NCBI GenBank assembly: GCA_014239655.1
Contig: JAAZYM010000051.1
Location: 1-57,249 of the forward strand
Source: Flavobacteriales bacterium
GTDB lineage: Bacteria > Bacteroidota > Bacteroidia > Flavobacteriales > BACL11
Direction: 5' to 3'
Length of the DNA: 57,249 nucleotides
Program-made: the position numbers and the translations under genes
Shown: positions 55,598-57,249 of the stretch, piece by piece
Numbering within the stretch: position 1 is the first letter of the stretch
Layout of the letters: every line of letters starts with the position of its first letter
The notes under the pieces: generated by a model
The model's database searches: none
The model's input: only the letters and a program-made list of their open reading frames with translations
Told to the model about the DNA's origin: nothing

Positions 55598-56458
55598 TTA
55601 CTCTATTAATGTGAAAACTCTTGAAATATTGAACCCAAAATAAACACTTCCCTCACTCCAAGTGTCATAAGTCTCATGTATAAAGGCTCTATCTATCATA
55701 AAAGCAGAATTACTTAAATGGAACTGAAAGACATGTCCTCCAGTTTGAACATCAACACCAATTGAAAATGGATTAATCTTATTTTCAGAATTAAACTGAC
55801 TATATGTTTCTAAATTTAATGACACTCTATTAGAGATCTTATACCTAGCCCCATAACCTAATGAATAAAGATCATTTTCTAGTTGATCTATTGGTAAAAG
55901 ATTGTAATGAATTAGTGTTGGACTTAATTGAATTGAAAAATCTCTATTAAATTTTCTAGCAATTAGTATCTTATGACTATATGAAAACTGATCTAATAAT
56001 CTGAAATTTTCATTATCAGACATTGAACTCACATATTGCTTAAAGACAATAGATGAATTTAAGCAAATAGTTACTGGAAATGTATTTTCTCCATTACTTT
56101 GACGTGTTATCTTATATTTTAAATTTGAATCTATTGCTTTTAATGATGAACTTCTTCCAATACATAAAGACAAATTATCTCTTAAACCATAATCCAAACT
56201 CATTCTTACTTGAGAATTATCTAATCCGTACAAATTATAGAAACCTGAATTTAAAGTTCCAAATCTGTGTTGTATCATAAATTGTAAGATCCCTTTAGCT
56301 GGCATTTCTACTGATTCAGAATTAACAATCTTTGTTCCTTTAAATGTATATTCTACTTGTTGAGTTGACTTGTTGTCCAATAAGGATAATAGAGATTCTT
56401 GCGAAAACCCACAAATACTTAAAAGTAAAAAAACTACTAATAAACTATTTTGTTTCAT
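55598..56458 (-). CDS. DUF5777-type beta-barrel protein
   Basis: Signal peptide; MPAKGILQFMIQHRFGTLNSGFYNLYGLDNSQVRMSLDYGLRDNLSLCIGRSS. Confidence 0.8.
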   Translation of the reverse strand: MKQNSLLVVFLLLSICGFSQESLLSLLDNKSTQQVEYTFKGTKIVNSESVEMPAKGILQFMIQHRFGTLNSGFYNLYGLDNSQVRMSLDYGLRDNLSLCIGRSSSLKAIDSNLKYKITRQSNGENTFPVTICLNSSIVFKQYVSSMSDNENFRLLDQFSYSHKILIARKFNRDFSIQLSPTLIHYNLLPIDQLENDLYSLGYGARYKISNRVSLNLETYSQFNSENKINPFSIGVDVQTGGHVFQFHLSNSAFMIDRAFIHETYDTWSEGSVYFGFNISRVFTLIE

Positions 56459-56976
56459 TTAGTTAGTTTTAATTCGATATCAATATTAACTAAAATTACT
56501 TCAGCAATTTTATACATGACAATTTTAGGGATTAAAATATTAAAATCATCTAATTTTATTTTAAATTCTGATAGTATATTTACAACGTCTTTCTTTTTAA
56601 TTAATGTTCCTGAAACTTCAATTTCCTTTGTAACACCATGAATAGACAACACTCCTTGTACTTTAGCATTACCTTCTTTTAGCTCAGTAACTTTTCCCAC
56701 AAACGTAGATTTTGGATATTTATCTGATTCTAAATAATTCTCATTAAAATGTGTCTGCATTAATTTCTTTCTAAAATTAAAATCTGATATATATAATTGA
56801 AAAACTATCTCATTTGTAGAAAAATTATAAACAGCACTAACTTTCTTGTTTTCTGCCTTAATATCTTCAATAGGGGCATATGAAAAGAAAGTAATTTTTC
56901 CATTATTTGAAATATATTGTTGAGAGAAACAATTAAAACTAAGAAAACATAATATTGATATAAAAAACCTAGTCAT
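56455..56976 (-). CDS. YceI family protein
   Basis: Signal peptide; NGKITFFSYAPIEDIKAENKKVSAVYNFSTNEIVFQLYISDFNFRKKLMQTHFNENYLESDKYPKSTFVGKV. Confidence 0.9.
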   Translation of the reverse strand: MTRFFISILCFLSFNCFSQQYISNNGKITFFSYAPIEDIKAENKKVSAVYNFSTNEIVFQLYISDFNFRKKLMQTHFNENYLESDKYPKSTFVGKVTELKEGNAKVQGVLSIHGVTKEIEVSGTLIKKKDVVNILSEFKIKLDDFNILIPKIVMYKIAEVILVNIDIELKLTK

Positions 56977-57249
56977 TTAACGCCCCATTTGACACCCATT
57001 TTTCTATAAGATAAATCTCTAAATCAGATAGCTTATTTCCCTGCGGCATTAGTAGTGGATTATTCTGCTCTAAATTAATTCTACTCAAAACATCACCATT
57101 TATAACTGCTTCATATATTTGATCATAGTCTTGTAATTGTAATCCGCCACTAGCATTTCCATACTGATGACAAGCAACACATGATTCAGTAAAGATTTGC
57201 TGAATACATAGAGTGTAACTTGGGTCCTCATCTAAAATTGTACATTCAA
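56969..57249 (-). CDS. c-type cytochrome domain protein (5' end outside window)
   Basis: Own translation: ECTILDEDPSYTLCIQQIFTESCVACHQYGNASGGLQLQDYDQIYEAVINGDVLSRINLEQNNPLLMPQGNKLSDLEIYLIEKWVSNGALND*; single CxxCH. Confidence 0.8.
   Translation of the reverse strand, partial: ECTILDEDPSYTLCIQQIFTESCVACHQYGNASGGLQLQDYDQIYEAVINGDVLSRINLEQNNPLLMPQGNKLSDLEIYLIEKWVSNGALND

Overview
AT-rich, densely packed chromosomal segment. Gene content (type IX secretion proteins, SprB-like repeats, DUF5777, Bacteroidetes-type promoters) points to the phylum Bacteroidota, probably a marine Flavobacteriales-like lineage. This placement is inferred from gene content only; there is no rRNA in the window. I recognise about 47 protein genes, mostly housekeeping: dapD; a tRNA-maturation run (tsaC-like, cca-like, miaA); rnz; pyrB/pyrR; rpsA-ispH-cmk-porQ; lon; rpmE; mdh; gyrB; ftsE-like/murB; monomeric icd; dnaX; rpsF-rpsR-rplI; aconitase; holA; pyrG; yidC; mqnA; purB; lhgO-like; and a DUF5777-YceI-cytochrome c group at the right edge. 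I found no tRNA/rRNA genes, CRISPR arrays, prophage, transposase or complete defence system. The strongest observation is an A10 run in dnaX at the domain III/tau boundary. Either slipped frame terminates within a few codons, which suggests slippage-based production of a gamma subunit. Other items of interest: a TPR protein/plugless outer-membrane beta-barrel pair divergent from an ftsE-murB operon without ftsX; TAnnTTTG promoters, including near-leaderless dapD and pyrR and a shared TTTGCCGCCC start on the two ribosomal operons; a 33-nt tandem repeat in rpsA; and a pRiA4b ORF-3-like gene inside the tRNA-maturation operon.
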